Assembly: GCA_964428355.1 (NCBI GenBank)
Contig: CAYRYU010000067.1
Location: forward strand, 1-38,312
DNA: 38,312 nt
DNA from: CAYRYU01 sp964428355
GTDB taxonomy: Bacteria; Muiribacteriota; Ozemobacteria; Ozemobacterales; Ozemobacteraceae
Direction: 5' to 3'
Shown here: positions 26,007 through 33,901 of the stretch, in pieces
Layout of the letters: each line of letters starts with the position of its first letter
Position numbering within the stretch: the stretch's first letter is position 1
The notes under the pieces: generated by a model
What the model saw: only the letters and a program-made list of their open reading frames with translations
Databases searched by the model: none
Told to the model about the DNA's origin: nothing
Made by a program: the position numbers and the translations under genes

Positions 26007-26959
26007 GAACGGTGCTAAGACAAGGATGGCTTCTTGTACCGGTTCCGATGGTGGATTTCCATGTATTCATGCCGGTCTCCCATGAGAAGCTGGAAATTCT
26101 TTGGCCGCCGTTTCCTTACCCTTGGCTCCACGCGGTTCTTTCTATTTCGTAATCTCGGGTAACCCACCACCCGCATGAGCTCATTCCACCAGTAGTCATA
26201 CTCTTCCTGGGTCCGCGCTCCGGTCAATCTCGGGCTCCAGATGTTTTTGATCCCAACCGTCGATTTGAAGCTCAATTTCTCCAGGGGCACCCCCCGAGCT
26301 TCCGAAGCCTTTTCCATGATGAGCCGGACGATGCTTTAGGCCAGAAGAAAGAACCCGGTTTCCTCTACTTTTTCCGGTTGCGGGGTGAGGAGGAAAAGCC
26401 TCCCGGTTCTCAGGAGTATCTTCCATCAGAATCCCCGTCCCGTCAACGACCTTCACTCGAAATCCATGAAAATCCGGAGAAGAGTGGCGAGATCGCTTCA
26501 GCGTCTCATTGACCGAATCGAGGGCGGACAGGGGAAACCGTGATCGGGCTCGAGAGAACGCGCTGGTATTGGGGGATATTGGCTTGGTCACCCGGGGTTG
26601 AAGCCAACCGATGGCCTTCCCGACTACCCGGTCGAGGCTCAGGTTCGATGGAGAACTTGATAGAGGAACAACCAGAAGGTGACCAGTGTCGAGAAGATCC
26701 CGGACCTCTCCCCTGGTCGCGAATGAATGGAGAGTGGGGGAAGGACACCAGAGAGGGTGGAAATGAACCCCAGCATGTCGTCGCGGGCGATCAATCGGGC
26801 CCGGAAAGCGCCAAACTTTTTCGGACGATAGAATTTCATACGGTTCCCCTTTCGAAGGTCGCTGTTGGAGACAACGTACGAAAGGGAATCCGGATCTTAG
26901 TTTTTAAACCGCTCTCCCAGAGCAGGTTCTAGCGATATCGGTTTTGTCTTGCGCCATTC
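26007..26959 (-). mobile_element. Decayed IS4-family insertion sequence (953 bp)
   Basis: The outer ends are imperfect inverted repeats. The left end GAACGGTGCTAAGACAA (26007-26023) matches the complement of the right end, GAATGGCGCAAGACAA (26944-26959), with two mismatches and one gap. The transposase remnant between them is on the minus strand and its stop codon lies within the left repeat. Intact members of this type are about 1.4-1.6 kb, so several hundred bases from the middle, including the catalytic core, are gone. The element is flanked by 11-bp direct repeats and sits in a REP-like palindrome. Confidence 0.75.
26015..26839 (-). pseudogene. IS4-family transposase remnant, frameshifted and internally deleted
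   Basis: Three pieces in different frames read in the right order on the minus strand. The N-terminal piece, from ATG 26839, contains FSTLVTFWLFLYQVL (compare VTFWAFLSQVL in IS4 proteins). A middle piece contains ISPNTSAFSRARSRFPL and VKVVDGTGILMEDTPENREAFP, the region with the first catalytic Asp (VDGT). The C-terminal piece, ending at the stop at 26015, contains EKLSFKSTVGIKN and RVEPRVRKRRPKNFQLL, the family's typical basic tail. The YREK-type Glu region and most of the core are missing. The remnant is certainly inactive. Confidence 0.82.
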
Positions 26960-26999
26960 GGGACACCCGACCAGTTTTTGAAACTGGTCGGGTGTCCCC
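26960..26999. repeat. REP-like palindrome, copy 2 (interrupted by the IS)
   Basis: The right arm AAACTGGTCGGGTGTCCCC (26981-26999) pairs with the left arm GGGACACCCGACCAGTTT (26960-26977) around a short loop. The left-hand base and the AATAGG context now lie at 25991-25995, across the IS, so the ancestral uninterrupted element had 19-bp arms. Bases 26960-26970 are also the right target-site duplication of the IS. Confidence 0.85.
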
Positions 27000-27033
27000 A
27001 ATTAAAGGTGCGAGAAACCGCTGATCAAACCCA

Positions 27034-27087
27034 TTTTCTCCTGGAGGGCTCGAGAGGCGAACCCGGGATCCCTCCAGAGGAGGAAAA
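27034..27087 (+). promoter_or_regulatory. Leader hairpin that covers the ribosome binding site
   Basis: CTGGAGGG (27041-27048) pairs perfectly with CCCTCCAG (27070-27077). The stem can be extended by TTTTCTC (27034-27040) with GAGGAAAA (27080-27087), using a two-base and a one-base bulge. The extension contains the Shine-Dalgarno sequence GGAGGAAAA of the gene starting at 27091. If formed in RNA, it would block initiation of the first gene of the AAA/VWA array. The pairing is seen directly; regulation is inferred. Confidence 0.55.
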
Positions 27088-27090
27088 GCC

Positions 27091-28107
27091 ATGGCGACGA
27101 AGGTTTTTCTCATCGATAAACCGGAAGAGTTCCGGAAAGCGTGCGGGACGGATCTGGTGAGGCTCCTTCCGGCGCGTGGGAAGAATCCTCTGTTCATCCC
27201 GAAATGGTTGCTGCGGACCATGGTCTATGGAATGGCAACCGGCGAACTGATCCACCTCAGCGGACCCACGGGCAGCGCAAAGACTTCCCTGATCGAAGCC
27301 CTGACGATGGTTCCGGAAAATTTCCGGGCGGTCCTGTCCTCGATCTCGGGAATCCAACCAAAACCCGTGAAGGTCTTTCCAGTGGAAATGGCCACTTTCG
27401 AGGCCCCGAGCGAGTTGTACTTCCGGCGCGCCATCAATTCGGGGAATACCTTCGACGAGGATTCCAGCCTCGTTTCGGCGCTGGTCAAGGCAGCGAAGGA
27501 GAAAGATGCATGCTTCCCCCTGATATGGCTGCGGGAAATGGGCCGGGTTCAGTCCCCGAGCGTCCAGGGAGGCCTTCTGAACCTCCTGTGCCGGGGGGAA
27601 GTCACCCTTCACGACGGGCGGTGTCTCGACCTCGCGGGGGTTGCATTCATTGCGGATTCCAACTACCAGGCCGCAGGATCCGGGGTGCACACGCTCGTGA
27701 GCTTCGACGATGCCCTGAAGCGAAGGTTCGGGATCCAGATAACCCTTTCCTACCTGACCGCGGAACAGGAAGTTGCAGTGCTCCAGAACATTTCCAAGGA
27801 AATGGGTTGGAATGTTTCCGAAAGCCTCATTCTCACGGTTGTGAAACTCGGCCAGATCATCCGGGCGAAAAAGGGTGGGGGAGGCCTCGCGTCGATCGTT
27901 CCCCCAACGATCTATGGATACCTCTCATTTCTCCGGATGGCCATCAGCCTTCCCGAAATGGGGCCAACCCAGGTCGCGCTGGTCACCCTTCTTGGCAACG
28001 CTGAATCAGGCGAGCAGAACGAGGTGTTCGAGGCGGTGAACGAAGTTTTCGGAATCAAGCTGGCTCCCCCGGGTGAGGGGGTGCCTTCAGGAGGGTCGCT
28101 TTGCTGA
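27091..28107 (+). CDS. MoxR-type AAA+ ATPase of cassette 1
   Basis: The 338-residue product starts at ATG 27091 after GGAGGAAAA. Walker A is GPTGSAKTS (K64, T65). The Walker B region reads PLIWLREMGRVQSPSVQGGLLNLL, which aligns with the LLxDEINRxxxxxQxALLEAM of MoxR/CbbQ/NorQ proteins: Glu149 is kept but the preceding Asp is Arg148. Sensor 1 is FIADSNYQAAG, and a LKRRFG arginine-finger-like element follows. The C-terminal lid holds PPTIYGYLSFLRMAISL. MoxR ATPases pair with VWA proteins to remodel or load metal centres into enzymes. The VWA partner follows with a 7-bp overlap. The clear paralogue is at 33902-35008 with the same REMGR motif. The substrate is unknown. Confidence 0.88.
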   Translation: MATKVFLIDKPEEFRKACGTDLVRLLPARGKNPLFIPKWLLRTMVYGMATGELIHLSGPTGSAKTSLIEALTMVPENFRAVLSSISGIQPKPVKVFPVEMATFEAPSELYFRRAINSGNTFDEDSSLVSALVKAAKEKDACFPLIWLREMGRVQSPSVQGGLLNLLCRGEVTLHDGRCLDLAGVAFIADSNYQAAGSGVHTLVSFDDALKRRFGIQITLSYLTAEQEVAVLQNISKEMGWNVSESLILTVVKLGQIIRAKKGGGGLASIVPPTIYGYLSFLRMAISLPEMGPTQVALVTLLGNAESGEQNEVFEAVNEVFGIKLAPPGEGVPSGGSLC

Positions 28108-30518
28108 CGAAGCTGGTTCCCCAGACTGTTTCGAAGAACGTTTCCGCGGGAAACGCGAGAGTTTCCTTCCTTGGAGGGCCTGGTGCGCGGCGTCGAAACA
28201 AGGTGGCATGGGCGGGGCTTCGCCCGGAGGACGCTTTCAAGCCCGATCTTCCCCGGGAGATCAGGGAATGCGCCTGGAAACTCTTCATGGAAACCTTCCG
28301 AAAGGCTTTTGAGGCTGTCGGAAAGAGGATCGGAGGCGAAGAAGAGGCCGGCTGGGAGGAACCGTCCACGCCGAACTTCCGCCCTCTCGAAACAAGTTAT
28401 CCCTCAGCCCTGGCGGTCAGTGCAACGATCGGTTTGAATGCCTTCATCCGTGCGCGAAAGGAATGTTCCCGCGCGCCGTTCGATGAGGCCTTCAAGAGCT
28501 ACCTCGCGAATTCGGCAATAGAAGACGGGGTCGAAGCATCCCCAGCGGTGTACCGGAAAGTCGTAAAGGCCGTGTGCGGGGCGGTCCAGACCCGCCTCCT
28601 GATGGAGGAGGTAGCTGCCAGTGGGGGCTCGGAAATCATCCGGGCGTACCGGTTGTTTTCGGCCTCCCAGGAGTCGATGGATCTGGAAAGCCTCCCCCGG
28701 ATTCTCGATTGGGCAATCGTCTACTCCGACGTGTGCCCTTCCCCGGAATGGTTTTCCGGCCACTTCCTGAGCCTGAAGATACTCCGCGAGGTATCGGAGA
28801 GGTCGAAACCGTTTCTTTCCGAGCCGTTGGGTCCGGAAGGTTTTCCGAACGAGAAAGCCCTCGAATGGATAAAGGAGGTCAGCAGAGGGATTTCCAGGTT
28901 TCTTCCGCGTGTGGGGGAAAAAGATCGTGGTTCTTCGACAACCGAACGCCCGGAACCGGCCTTTTCCGGAAGCCAGGCGTTCCAACCATTTGGAATGGGG
29001 GCTCCACCGACGCTTGGAAGGCTGGGGGGGCTGGGAGATTTCCTCGGAAACCGCTACCTGAACACTCTGGAGGCCAGCCTTCTCGGATCCGCAAGGAGAA
29101 TCGGGATCAGGTCCCGAGAACCTTCGCCATCCGGGCGAAAACGGGACTCAGGCGTCCCCGACACGTCGCCATCCGTGGGCGACAGGGTCGGGGATGTCAT
29201 CGAAAACCTTGCCGAGGCCGTTGACAAGACCCTGGGAAAACCGGTCTCGAGCCTGGAAAGCGATTGGGACCGTCTGAAGAAGCAGCTTGAGGAGGAAGAA
29301 TCTGTCCTGAAGCTGGAGCCGGTTCCGGAGCAGCCACAGCCCCCGTCCTTTGTCGAATCCCTCACTGAAATTGCCACGAAACTGTGGAATGGCCTTTCTT
29401 CATCATCCCAGGTCGATTGGGGGCGGCTTGCCAGGGAAATCCTCGAGACCCTGATCGTGGGGAGCCCGGTCTATTCACTGGTCAGCGGCTTCGTTCTCGC
29501 GCATCCCCCGACGACCATTCTCGAGGAGTTCCCTTCGTTGGAGGATATCCGGAAACCTGGTCCTGCCTCGCGCGGGGAAACCCTTCGACGTCTGGTCGAA
29601 CCGGTTGCAAGGAGGTTGAAACGGATCCTGTTTCCCGAGGAAGATCCAGGTCAGCGCAGCATGGAGTTTTCCACGACCGGGCGTCTGGATTCCCGGAGGC
29701 TTCCGTTGTTCCAGACGTCAGGGGCTGTTTTCCGCAAGCCCGTACGGCCGGTCAGGAAGGATCCCACCGCCCCCCCCTTCCTCTGGGTGGCAGGAGACAG
29801 CTCCGGCTCGATGACGGGCTACTCGATGGAGGTGATGACATTCTTCTTCGGAATCTGCCTGCTGGCCTTTCCCCGGAACGGACTGGCGGAATGCCTTTAC
29901 AGCTCGAAGATGGTCCCAATCAGGTCGGTCAAGGTCCGCAAGCCCCCTTTCATGTCTGAAGTGGAATTCCAGCTGATGGTGAAACTCTTCGAAAACCGAA
30001 TCCACGTCCCACTCGTGGAGTGGGTGTGCAACCACCGGAAGAATCCCGCGGCCGGGGAAACGGAGATGATGGCCCGGGCGGCATCGATCGGGCTCGAAAG
30101 GGGCTGGAACATCGACGTGCCTTCCCTCGAGCTGGGTTTCCAGGAAGCCCTGAAGAGCGCCGGATCGAGGAAGATACGGTTGGTGCTTCTTTCGGATTGC
30201 AACTTCAATGCCTCTTCACAGACCGGGAAATCCGGGGTCCAGGAGGTTTCCGAGTGGCTTCGGTCAATCTCGGGACGTCATCCGGGGAGACTGAGGACCA
30301 CCCTTGTCGGATTGGATTCGTCGGAATGTCCGAAGGAGCTGAGGGGGGCGGTGCAGGAGTTCATCCCCGTCCTCGCGGAGGAATCAACGGACCCGGCATC
30401 AGGCAAGGGAATTGTCGGGCGCGGGGCGGAGGGTGGATCTTCCGCCCGCAGTCCCCAGAAGACGGCGGAAGAGATCGCGGAGCTGTGTTTTCGCCATATG
30501 GCCCGGACGGGCCGTTGA
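28101..30518 (+). CDS. VWA-domain partner protein of cassette 1 (CobT/NorD-like)
   Basis: The start is TTG 28101, well placed behind CAGGAGGG and overlapping the previous gene; no ATG is suitably placed. The 805-residue product has a helical N-terminal half, a disordered linker (about 275-400, rich in S, P, E, K) and a C-terminal VWA domain. The MIDAS motif is DSSGSM at 566-571, with the second Asp in VLLSDCNF. Before it, GRLDSRRLPLFQTS resembles the G-R-L-D-x-R-R-L motif preceding the VWA domain in CobT and NorD proteins. No signal peptide or membrane helix is seen, so it is probably cytosolic and works with the AAA+ ATPase encoded just upstream. The paralogue at 35039-37258 shares the N-terminal helices and the VWA but differs in the linker. 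Confidence 0.87.
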   Translation: MLTKLVPQTVSKNVSAGNARVSFLGGPGARRRNKVAWAGLRPEDAFKPDLPREIRECAWKLFMETFRKAFEAVGKRIGGEEEAGWEEPSTPNFRPLETSYPSALAVSATIGLNAFIRARKECSRAPFDEAFKSYLANSAIEDGVEASPAVYRKVVKAVCGAVQTRLLMEEVAASGGSEIIRAYRLFSASQESMDLESLPRILDWAIVYSDVCPSPEWFSGHFLSLKILREVSERSKPFLSEPLGPEGFPNEKALEWIKEVSRGISRFLPRVGEKDRGSSTTERPEPAFSGSQAFQPFGMGAPPTLGRLGGLGDFLGNRYLNTLEASLLGSARRIGIRSREPSPSGRKRDSGVPDTSPSVGDRVGDVIENLAEAVDKTLGKPVSSLESDWDRLKKQLEEEESVLKLEPVPEQPQPPSFVESLTEIATKLWNGLSSSSQVDWGRLAREILETLIVGSPVYSLVSGFVLAHPPTTILEEFPSLEDIRKPGPASRGETLRRLVEPVARRLKRILFPEEDPGQRSMEFSTTGRLDSRRLPLFQTSGAVFRKPVRPVRKDPTAPPFLWVAGDSSGSMTGYSMEVMTFFFGICLLAFPRNGLAECLYSSKMVPIRSVKVRKPPFMSEVEFQLMVKLFENRIHVPLVEWVCNHRKNPAAGETEMMARAASIGLERGWNIDVPSLELGFQEALKSAGSRKIRLVLLSDCNFNASSQTGKSGVQEVSEWLRSISGRHPGRLRTTLVGLDSSECPKELRGAVQEFIPVLAEESTDPASGKGIVGRGAEGGSSARSPQKTAEEIAELCFRHMARTGR

Positions 30519-30532
30519 AAGGAGCGAAGATC

Positions 30533-31603
30533 ATGGAATCGTCAGTGGTTTCAGCCAGGGCCATGTCGAAGGGGATTCCCGAACATTCCGCCAGGGTCGA
30601 GGGGGCGGTTTCCCTCAGGAGATCCCTTGGTCCCCTGATCGGCCTTCTTGGCGATTTTGACCGCAAGCTGGAACGGTTGTCCAGGGAGATTTCGACGATG
30701 AAGGATCTCGAAGCCATCACTGCCGCGCTGACCCAGCCGAAAGAGATCGTCGGAAGATCGCGGACGCACAGTGTCTGCCTGGTTTCCCCCGAATCGGTGG
30801 AAGGGTTCCTCGGAGACGTCGGTTCCGGGAACCTGCATCTGATACGCCGGCAGGATCCCATTGGGTTTCCCGCGTTCTACCTCTGCCGCACAATGACGGA
30901 TTCTTTCGGAGAGTACCGGTTGATCGTCGAGGATTATCACGTGAGTCCCGGGTTCGCGTTCAGGGATGAGCGGTTCGAGCGAACGGGCGGTTGCGGGGGC
31001 GAGGAACCCTGCCTCCGCCTATCCCCCATGAGGAAGGCTGCATCAATCGTTGCGGGAAGGTCCGGGGCAGTCCTTCCGGAGTTCCGAACGGATTCCCTCC
31101 TCTACTCTGCAGGGCGTCTGGTTCTTCGGTCCGCCTGGCACGAAGATCAGCGGATCGCATTCCAGTGTTCCGGGAGCTTCTCCGCGCGGTGTTTCCGGAA
31201 CACCCTCGAGATGCTTTACCTGTGCCTCTCAGGTGATCTCCCCGAGGTCAGGGACTCCGGGAATCCGGACCTTCACGAGTTTTTCCGGTCGGTCTACGGG
31301 CAACCCTTGATCCTGGATTTGTTTTCCACCTTACCGGGGATGGGTGGAGACGAAATCGACCGTTTGAGGCATATCGCGGTTTCCCATTACCGGGATCTGG
31401 CCGAGGCGTTCGGGGAATTCCTGCGGACTCCTGTCCCATGGGGTATGGAAGGGACTCCGACGGAATTGGCAAAAGTCGTCTTTTCGCATTTCCGCAGGCT
31501 CGATCTGGTCGTTTGCGAGCTCGGGCGGTGCAGGGAGCTGGCGGAGGCGGTTGAGAAGCTCGAGAACCGCTCGCGTGAGATTTCGCGCCGGGTCCTGGGG
31601 TAG
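30533..31603 (+). CDS. Unknown third protein of cassette 1
   Basis: The 356-residue product starts at ATG 30533 after AAAGGAG, 14 bases past the VWA stop; the open frame upstream overlaps the VWA gene and is not used. No known family is recognised. Residues 1-75 are helical (LGPLIGLLGDFDRKLERLSREISTM). The central part has motifs shared with the homologue at the window's right end: LIVEDY, RDERF, LRLSPMRK, SAWHEDQ, EMLYLCLSGDL and GEFLRTPVPWG. These conserved acidic, aromatic and His residues suggest a folded domain with a preserved surface, not just a linker. No membrane helix or signal peptide is seen. Its fixed place after each AAA/VWA pair makes it a likely third subunit, adaptor or client. 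Confidence 0.82.
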   Translation: MESSVVSARAMSKGIPEHSARVEGAVSLRRSLGPLIGLLGDFDRKLERLSREISTMKDLEAITAALTQPKEIVGRSRTHSVCLVSPESVEGFLGDVGSGNLHLIRRQDPIGFPAFYLCRTMTDSFGEYRLIVEDYHVSPGFAFRDERFERTGGCGGEEPCLRLSPMRKAASIVAGRSGAVLPEFRTDSLLYSAGRLVLRSAWHEDQRIAFQCSGSFSARCFRNTLEMLYLCLSGDLPEVRDSGNPDLHEFFRSVYGQPLILDLFSTLPGMGGDEIDRLRHIAVSHYRDLAEAFGEFLRTPVPWGMEGTPTELAKVVFSHFRRLDLVVCELGRCRELAEAVEKLENRSREISRRVLG

Positions 31604-31605
31604 GT

Positions 31606-31622
31606 GGGCGATAGCTTCGCCC
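31606..31622. other. Small hairpin after the third gene of cassette 1
   Basis: GGGCGA at 31606-31611 pairs with TCGCCC at 31617-31622 around TAGCT, three bases after the stop codon. No T tract follows. A second weak hairpin GAGGAA-TTTT-TTCCTC lies at 31668-31683. Either could end or slow transcription before the Clp-like gene; both are weak. Confidence 0.3.
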
Positions 31623-31718
31623 TCCAGGGAAGTTTCCCGCGGGTGGAGTAAAGAGGCCACGTGGAGCGAGGAATTTTTTCCTCCAAGGTGCGAGAACCTT
31701 GAAAAAATGCCCAGATAA

Positions 31719-31818
31719 NNNNNNNNNNNNNNNNNNNNNNNNNNNNNNNNNNNNNNNNNNNNNNNNNNNNNNNNNNNNNNNNNNNNNNNNNNNNNNNNNN
31801 NNNNNNNNNNNNNNNNNN
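31719..31818. other. Scaffold gap of unknown real length (100 N)
   Basis: One hundred N separate two contigs. Unlike the gap at 21352, the flanks here share no sequence, so bases really are missing. The start of the Clp-like ATPase gene lies in or beside the gap. The size of 100 is a placeholder. Confidence 0.95.
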
Positions 31819-33870
31819 CTCTCGAAGCTCAACAGCGACCGGTTCATCTTCACCACCCGGACCGCCGAGATAGATGGGATACCCTTCGATTTCATCCACG
31901 TGGAAATGAAGATCGCAGCCCAGGCCATGAGTTTCTCCCGGGAAAAGGCGCTTCACAACGCGCTTCTGCAGATCCGGGAAGCTTCGCTTTCGCTGCGGGG
32001 GATCGTTCCCACGCGGGAGCGGAGCAATGATTCAGCTAAAATCTACCAACCGTTCAAGGAGCACCTCGAAGCTCTGCCCCTGGCCGGCCCCGCCCTTTCC
32101 CACCTTCCGGGCCCCGTCGCCGGACTCGCGGAGGAGGCCATGACCTTTCTCGAAAGCGGGGCGAGCATTGCCCTGGTCAGCCAATTCGATCTTCCGATCG
32201 ACCTGGCCCTGGCGTGCCTGGCGGATTCCGCTGCCGCCATGGGAATTCCGATGGCCAGGTTCATCGGACCGGCCATCCAGGTAAGGGGTTTCGTCGATCT
32301 GGTACGGCTTGCCCCCGGGATCATAACCATCCCATCGAGGTGCGTCAGCCTTGCTTCGAACCCATACGAGATAGGGTCCGAATCACAGGCGATGGTAGAT
32401 GCGGTCTCGGGGTTGGGGAAGCCCGTCGTTTTCACGGGCTCGTTCGACCAGCACCAGGTAGTCTTTTCCGGCGGACAGGCGGGGAAAAGGGATCCTTTGA
32501 AACCCGTGGTGATGAGGATCCCGAACCTCCCAGCGGATCTCCTCTCCCGTTTCGCCGCCCAATCGGCGGGGAGGAAGCTGGGTGTCGAGCTTTCCGCCAA
32601 GGAGATGGAGGAGATAGCTGCTGGCTTGACAGACCTCACGGAAAAACGGGACCCTGGTGAACTCCCACGGTTCCTTCCCCTGCTCGCAAACAAAGTGGTG
32701 AAAGCCTTCATCAGCGGAAAACCGGTCGGGCGTCCCTCGATGGAGAGGTTCATGGGGCGTATTTCCACGTGCCGGGAGACTTTCGCGGGCTACGGCACGA
32801 CTCCCCGTGCCAGCAGGCTTCCCGAAGTCCAGGCGAGTTATCGGAGGGTTGCGTTTTCCGAGGGACTGGGAAAGGACCTCCGGGAAGCCCTGGTCGGCCA
32901 GGAGGACGCGATCGCGGCCTTCGAGTCTCGTTTCAGGGCGGAAACCCTGCACCGGCCCGTTCATCAACCCCTGCGCTTGTGGGGTGTCGGGCCCGCCGGA
33001 ACGGGGAAGAGCGTCTCGACACGGATACTGGCACAACACCTGGGGGTTCCGCATATCCAGATCGACTGCTCCGGGTTCGCCGATTTCTATTCCGCCCTCG
33101 CTTCGTTGACCGGTAGCGGAAGGGGGATCGTCGGCAGCCACACTCCGGGAAAGCTCCAGTCGATCGCCCAGTTGCCAGCGGGTGCGGTCGTGGAGGTTTC
33201 CGAGCTGGACCACGCGCAAAGCCACATCAGGGCTCAGTTGGCCGATTTCTATCTTCAGGGACTCGACACCGGTGAGGCCCAAAGCGCCATGGGATCGACC
33301 TTTTCACTGGCGAACATCGTCTTCTATTTCACGATGAACCTTCCCGAGGGGATGGACATGAAAGCCTGGAAGGGTGGCGTCGGGTTCGCACCGGGAGCGC
33401 TTTCCCGGGCGGCAGTGGCGGGGAATATCGGAGCCGAGATGCAGAGACTGTTCAGTTCGGCGTTCCTTTCCAGGATGGGGGATCCGGTATTGTTCGCTCC
33501 GATAGATCCAGACACCGCCGTCAGGATCCTTGAAAGAACCCTTGTCGAGGCGACCAGGACCGCTGTCTCGAACCTCGGCATGGAGATTTCCTCCGTCCGG
33601 ATAGCCGAGGGGTTGGGGGGCCATCTGCTTCCCACGATCGGCTGGCGGCAGCAGGCCCGGGGAGCCCGGGCAATCCAGGAGTATGTTCGGAAGCTTGTCT
33701 CCGACGAGGTTGCACGAAGAGGTTGGTTTTCAGAGAGGCCCGATGGGAATCACGCGGTGGAAGTCCGGTCGGGGGGCTCGGGCGGGGATTCCACGGAGAT
33801 CGAGCTCCATCTCGTTCCCGTAAGGGTTCCAGCCCAGGTCGATCGTTTGAAGGAAACTGCCGAGATCTGA
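31819..33870 (+). CDS. ClpA/ClpB-like AAA+ protein, 5' end missing
   Basis: From the gap onward 683 residues are visible. The C-terminal half is a Clp D2-type AAA+ module: Walker A GPAGTGKS (about 32989-33012), a Walker B region AVVEVSELDHAQSHIRAQL, LADFYLQGLDTGEAQSAMG, a sensor-1 segment IVFYFTMNLPEG and the arginine-finger region FSSAFLSRMGDPVLFAPI, matching the order in ClpA/B (VVLxDEIEKAH...LLQxLDxGxLTD...TSNLG...FLNRIDEIVVF). The usual Asp of Walker B is Ser. The N-terminal half looks like a degenerate D1 module (RFIGPAIQVRGFVDLVRLAPGIITIPSR) with no Walker A. No VGF loop for ClpP docking is recognisable, so a remodelling role without proteolysis is likely. It sits between the two AAA/VWA cassettes in the same direction. 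The true N-terminus is unknown. Confidence 0.82.
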   Translation, partial: LSKLNSDRFIFTTRTAEIDGIPFDFIHVEMKIAAQAMSFSREKALHNALLQIREASLSLRGIVPTRERSNDSAKIYQPFKEHLEALPLAGPALSHLPGPVAGLAEEAMTFLESGASIALVSQFDLPIDLALACLADSAAAMGIPMARFIGPAIQVRGFVDLVRLAPGIITIPSRCVSLASNPYEIGSESQAMVDAVSGLGKPVVFTGSFDQHQVVFSGGQAGKRDPLKPVVMRIPNLPADLLSRFAAQSAGRKLGVELSAKEMEEIAAGLTDLTEKRDPGELPRFLPLLANKVVKAFISGKPVGRPSMERFMGRISTCRETFAGYGTTPRASRLPEVQASYRRVAFSEGLGKDLREALVGQEDAIAAFESRFRAETLHRPVHQPLRLWGVGPAGTGKSVSTRILAQHLGVPHIQIDCSGFADFYSALASLTGSGRGIVGSHTPGKLQSIAQLPAGAVVEVSELDHAQSHIRAQLADFYLQGLDTGEAQSAMGSTFSLANIVFYFTMNLPEGMDMKAWKGGVGFAPGALSRAAVAGNIGAEMQRLFSSAFLSRMGDPVLFAPIDPDTAVRILERTLVEATRTAVSNLGMEISSVRIAEGLGGHLLPTIGWRQQARGARAIQEYVRKLVSDEVARRGWFSERPDGNHAVEVRSGGSGGDSTEIELHLVPVRVPAQVDRLKETAEI

Positions 33871-33901
33871 GCCGCAAACAATCAGATGGAAAGGAGAAAG
33901 T

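Noticed and set aside
27005..27022. Sigma-54 promoter (GG...GC) upstream of the first array gene
   Set aside because: The GG to GC spacing is not the required 10 bases and the flanking consensus TGGCAC and TTGC is absent.
30020..30532. Longer start for the third protein of cassette 1
   Set aside because: It would overlap the VWA domain coding region by about 500 bases, and the predicted residues resemble nothing in the paralogue. ATG 30533 has AAAGGAG ahead.
32720..32740. Possible REP half-site (ACCGGTCGGGCGTCCC) in the Clp-like gene
   Set aside because: It matches the palindrome arm only partly and encodes a plausible stretch (KPVGRPS) in a colinear protein, so chance similarity is more likely.
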